Shown here: positions 61,369 through 64,000 of the stretch, one piece after another | Layout: the number at the start of each line of letters is the position of its first letter | Numbering within the stretch: position 1 is the first letter of the stretch | Assembly: GCA_964620915.1 (NCBI GenBank) | Contig: CAZUKP010000010.1 | Location: 3,173-67,172, forward strand | DNA: 64,000 nt | Origin: Hyphomicrobium_A sp964620915 | Lineage (GTDB): Bacteria > Pseudomonadota > Alphaproteobacteria > Rhizobiales > Hyphomicrobiaceae | Direction of reading: 5' to 3' | Made by a program: the position numbers and the translations under genes | Notes under the pieces: generated by a model | The model's database searches: none | What the model was told of the DNA's origin: nothing | The model's input: only the letters and a program-made list of their open reading frames with translations

Positions 61369-62667
61369 CTACTCGTAGCGCAGCGCTTCGACGGGATCGA
61401 GCGTCGAAGCGCGCCAAGAAGGATAAAGAGTCGCCAGAACCGACAAGGCAAGGGCCATTCCGACAATCGACGCGGTCTCATAGACGTCCATGTCGGCGGG
61501 AAGCTGTGTCAGGTAATAGATATTTGGATCAAAAAGGGTCGTATTCGAGAGCCAGGCTGCCACGTTGCGCACGGATTCTATATTGAGACAAAACACGATC
61601 CCCAACACGAGCCCGGCGAGTGTCCCGACGACGCCGATCGATGCCCCTGTGATCAGGAATACACGCATCATCGAGCCGCGTGTAGCACCCATCGTGCGCA
61701 AGATCGCAACGTCGCGGCCCTTGTCTTTAACGAGCATCATAAGTCCGGAGATAATGTTGAGTGCCGCAACGAGCACGATCAGCGACAGAATGACAAACAT
61801 CACATTGCGCTCGACGGCGAGAACCGTGAAGAACGTCTCGTTGCGCTGACGCCAATCGGAGACATGGACTGTGGGTCCAGCCGCACTCTTTATCGTTCTC
61901 ACGTATTCCGCTGCGCTTTCGGGATCTTCGGTGACGATCTCAAGCGCATCGATATCGTGCCCGCGCGAGAAGTAGCGCTGTGCTTCCACCAGCGGCATGA
62001 AGATCATCGTGCGGTCATACTCCGACATGCCCATCTCGAACACGGCGGAAATCAAGTAGGGCTTCGTACGCGGGGCGGTACCAAATGGCGTCGAGGCACC
62101 ACGCGGAGATACGAGCGTGATCCTGTCGCCCACATTGACACGCAACGTGTTTGCCAGTCGCGTTCCAATTGCGATGCCGGTTTGATTGTCAAAGCCGTCC
62201 AGAGTGCCGAAGCGGATGTTGTCGGACACCAAGGGCAAAGACTTAAGACCCTTCTCCGTCATACCCCGCACCAGACCCCCTGTGGCGTGTACGGCCGACG
62301 ACACCATTACTTGCCCTTCGATCAACGGCATCACCGCTTCGACACCAGGAACCCGCTCAATCTTCTTGGCGATTTCAGGATAGTCGTCAAACGGCAGGCC
62401 GATCTTGTTGACGATGACGTGGCCGTTCAGTCCGAGGATCTTGGAGAAGAGTTCGTTGCGAAAGCCGTTCATGACGGCCATCACGATAATGAGGGTGGCA
62501 ACACCCAGCATGATACCGGTGAAAGAGAAGCCGGCGATGACGGAGATGAACCCTTCCTTGCGCCGCGAGCGCAGGTAGCGAAGCGCCAGCATCCATTCGA
62601 ATATCGCAAAGGGGCGCGTCTCGTGCGCGTCCGCCATTCTGGAATCCGTCCCACCGGCGCGTGTCAT
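61369..62667 (-). CDS. lolC: Lipoprotein-releasing ABC transporter permease (LolC/E type)
   Basis: 432 residues from the ATG at 62667 (GAGG 9 bases upstream; a GTG at 62691 is the alternative). Four membrane helices surround a large periplasmic domain. The FtsX-like C-terminal part has VALNIISGLMMLVKDKGRDVAILRTMGATRGSMMRVFLITG. A single permease gene, as here, is usual in alphaproteobacteria, where it may form a homodimer (LolF-like) with LolD. Confidence 0.93.
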   Translation of the reverse strand: MTRAGGTDSRMADAHETRPFAIFEWMLALRYLRSRRKEGFISVIAGFSFTGIMLGVATLIIVMAVMNGFRNELFSKILGLNGHVIVNKIGLPFDDYPEIAKKIERVPGVEAVMPLIEGQVMVSSAVHATGGLVRGMTEKGLKSLPLVSDNIRFGTLDGFDNQTGIAIGTRLANTLRVNVGDRITLVSPRGASTPFGTAPRTKPYLISAVFEMGMSEYDRTMIFMPLVEAQRYFSRGHDIDALEIVTEDPESAAEYVRTIKSAAGPTVHVSDWRQRNETFFTVLAVERNVMFVILSLIVLVAALNIISGLMMLVKDKGRDVAILRTMGATRGSMMRVFLITGASIGVVGTLAGLVLGIVFCLNIESVRNVAAWLSNTTLFDPNIYYLTQLPADMDVYETASIVGMALALSVLATLYPSWRASTLDPVEALRYE

Positions 62668-62785
62668 TCCCCCGAACCTCCCTCGCTCCACCTGGCCGGA
62701 GCCTGAGAGCTAAACCTGCAATCAGGCCAGATTGCGTTGCGTAAGAAAACGGCCTTTTCAGACGGTTGCCGCCCTTTTCTCGAAC

Positions 62786-64000
62786 TTAATAAGCGCGCCC
62801 AATCAGCACAGATTCTCGTGCGGGCTCGCCTGTGAATAGACATACCCCATCGATAGGTTTCTGCTCGAGTGGGGCGTTCCGGATCGTGAGCTTAAGGGCT
62901 TTTAGCCGGTCCGCAATTGCTTCCAGATCGGTCCCTTCGGGCTTGGACCACGCGACACTTACCCAGCCCTTAAATTCCCCACCTTCATCTTCGGCCTCGG
63001 CCGCCCCGAAGTACTCCTCCAGCTCGTCGAATGTTTTGATATCCGACAGGATACTGCCGTCGAGGCGTGCCTTGGCCTCGGCAAACAGGCGTCCTTGAAT
63101 GTCATCCAAAAGCGATTGAGCACCGGCCACGAACTCCGCGCGCGGGAGGCTATGCGAGGCGACCTTGTCGCCATCGCGCAGAACATCGCGGCGCATGTAG
63201 GTAACCTTCTCGCCGGCAGCATCGCGCCCGCCGACCTCGACGATCACCGGCGCGCCCCGGCGCACCCAGTTCCAGCGCTTCTCCGCCGACTTCACCGGCT
63301 TTGTGTCGACGAGCACGCGGATGCCAGAGGCTTTCAGCTCCTTCTCGAGCGAAGCACAGTAGTCGAGCAGCTCCTTGTCCTCCGGCTTGTCGCGCAGCAT
63401 GGGCACAATGACGATCTGGCGCGGCGCGATTTTCGGCGGGAGCCTCAGACCGTCGTCGTCGCCGTGCGTCATGATCACGCCGCCGATGAGACGCGTCGAC
63501 ACGCCCCAGCTCGTCGTGTGGCAATACTCAAACTCATTCTCACGGTTCTGGAACTGAATGCCCTGGGCCTCGGCGAAGTGCGTGCCGAGATAATGCGACG
63601 TACCGGCTTGCAACGCCTTGCCGTCCTGCATCATCGCTTCGATCGAATAGGTATTGTCGGCGCCGGGGAAACGCTCGTTCGCCGGCTTCTCACCGGCGAT
63701 GACAGGCATGGCGAGCACAGTCTCGGCAAACTCGCGATAGACCTCGAGCATCTTCATGGTTTCGGCCATGGCGTCGTCGCGGTCGGCGTGCGCAGTGTGC
63801 CCCTCCTGCCAAAGGAACTCCGCGGTGCGCAGGAAGAGACGCGGGCGCATCTCCCATCGCACGACGTTGGCCCACTGATTGATGAGCAGCGGCAAATCGC
63901 GATACGTCTTGATCCAGCGTTGGAACGCATCGCCGATGATCGTCTCCGACGTCGGCCGCACGATGAGCGGCTCTTCGAGCTTGGCCGAAGGATCGACCAC
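62786..64000 (-). CDS. proS: Prolyl-tRNA synthetase, archaeal/eukaryotic type (5' end off window)
   Basis: 404 C-terminal residues are visible; the start lies beyond the right edge and about 90-100 residues are missing. Class II motifs are of the archaeal/eukaryotic ProRS kind: LIVRPTSETIIGDAFQRWI, RWEMRPRLFLRTAEFLWQEG, GTSHYLGTHFAEAQGI and HTTSWGVSTRLIGGVIMTHGDDDGL. The C-terminal zinc-type domain ends in the conserved RAY tyrosine. The bacterial editing insertion is absent. The locus next to lolC is the normal proS place in Rhizobiales, usually held by the short bacterial type. Confidence 0.93.
   Translation of the reverse strand: MVDPSAKLEEPLIVRPTSETIIGDAFQRWIKTYRDLPLLINQWANVVRWEMRPRLFLRTAEFLWQEGHTAHADRDDAMAETMKMLEVYREFAETVLAMPVIAGEKPANERFPGADNTYSIEAMMQDGKALQAGTSHYLGTHFAEAQGIQFQNRENEFEYCHTTSWGVSTRLIGGVIMTHGDDDGLRLPPKIAPRQIVIVPMLRDKPEDKELLDYCASLEKELKASGIRVLVDTKPVKSAEKRWNWVRRGAPVIVEVGGRDAAGEKVTYMRRDVLRDGDKVASHSLPRAEFVAGAQSLLDDIQGRLFAEAKARLDGSILSDIKTFDELEEYFGAAEAEDEGGEFKGWVSVAWSKPEGTDLEAIADRLKALKLTIRNAPLEQKPIDGVCLFTGEPARESVLIGRAY

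Noticed and set aside
1..64000. CRISPR arrays, insertion sequences, phage or integrase genes
   Set aside because: No repeated direct units, transposase motifs or attachment-site duplications were seen on either strand.

Overview
The window looks like a chromosomal segment of an alphaproteobacterium of the order Hyphomicrobiales (Rhizobiales), plausibly Hyphomicrobium-like. The order rpsB-tsf-pyrH-frr-uppS-cdsA-dxr-rseP-bamA-lpxD-fabZ-lpxA-lpxI-lpxB next to gltA, the proS-lolC-lolD-dnaE block, an alphaproteobacterial SOS box (GAAC-N7-GAAC) before lexA and the high GC content all fit. No rRNA, tRNA, CRISPR array, transposase or integrase was seen. One 100-base run of N (12671-12770) marks an assembly gap that breaks two genes.

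Left part, accessory (1-18.9 kb). The window opens with an efflux adaptor (partial) divergent from a two-cysteine ArsR repressor of the BigR/SqrR persulfide-sensing type. Small YgaP-like membrane proteins and an AhpD-like protein follow. A type III polyketide synthase converges on a flavoprotein and an isoprenylcysteine-methyltransferase-like enzyme; these three have the composition of known alkyl-resorcinol/quinone pathways. A HAD hydrolase and a small secreted protein come next. Then comes the complete osmoprotectant trio for N-acetylglutaminylglutamine amide (asnO, ngg, M42 peptidase), whose last gene runs into the gap. After the gap lie two unrecognised small proteins, a periplasmic thioredoxin with its CcdA-like partner, a polyprenyl-phosphate sugar-phosphate transferase, and an operon of an enoyl-CoA-hydratase-like protein, a VOC protein and a CoA-binding protein.

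Middle part (19-34 kb). rplM-rpsI, a TerC-family protein, argC and ctaA (heme A synthase) are followed by an iron-associated locus. It holds a DUF1513 Tat protein and an imelysin on the minus strand, divergent from imelysin, di-heme oxidoreductase and a third imelysin on the plus strand. trpC-moaC-moeA (tryptophan and molybdenum cofactor) and lexA follow.

Right part (34.4-64 kb), mainly housekeeping. comEC diverges from gltX, and gltA is preceded by a leader with strong inverted repeats. A long minus-strand run then encodes lipid A synthesis, outer-membrane assembly, isoprenoid and phospholipid precursors, ribosome recycling and translation (lpxB back to rpsB). It is followed by a DUF155 protein, an L,D-transpeptidase lipoprotein, dnaE, lolDC and the 3' part of proS. 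Two coding oddities stand out: an LpxI with a duplicated C-terminal region, and a prolyl-tRNA synthetase of the archaeal/eukaryotic type at the usual proS site.
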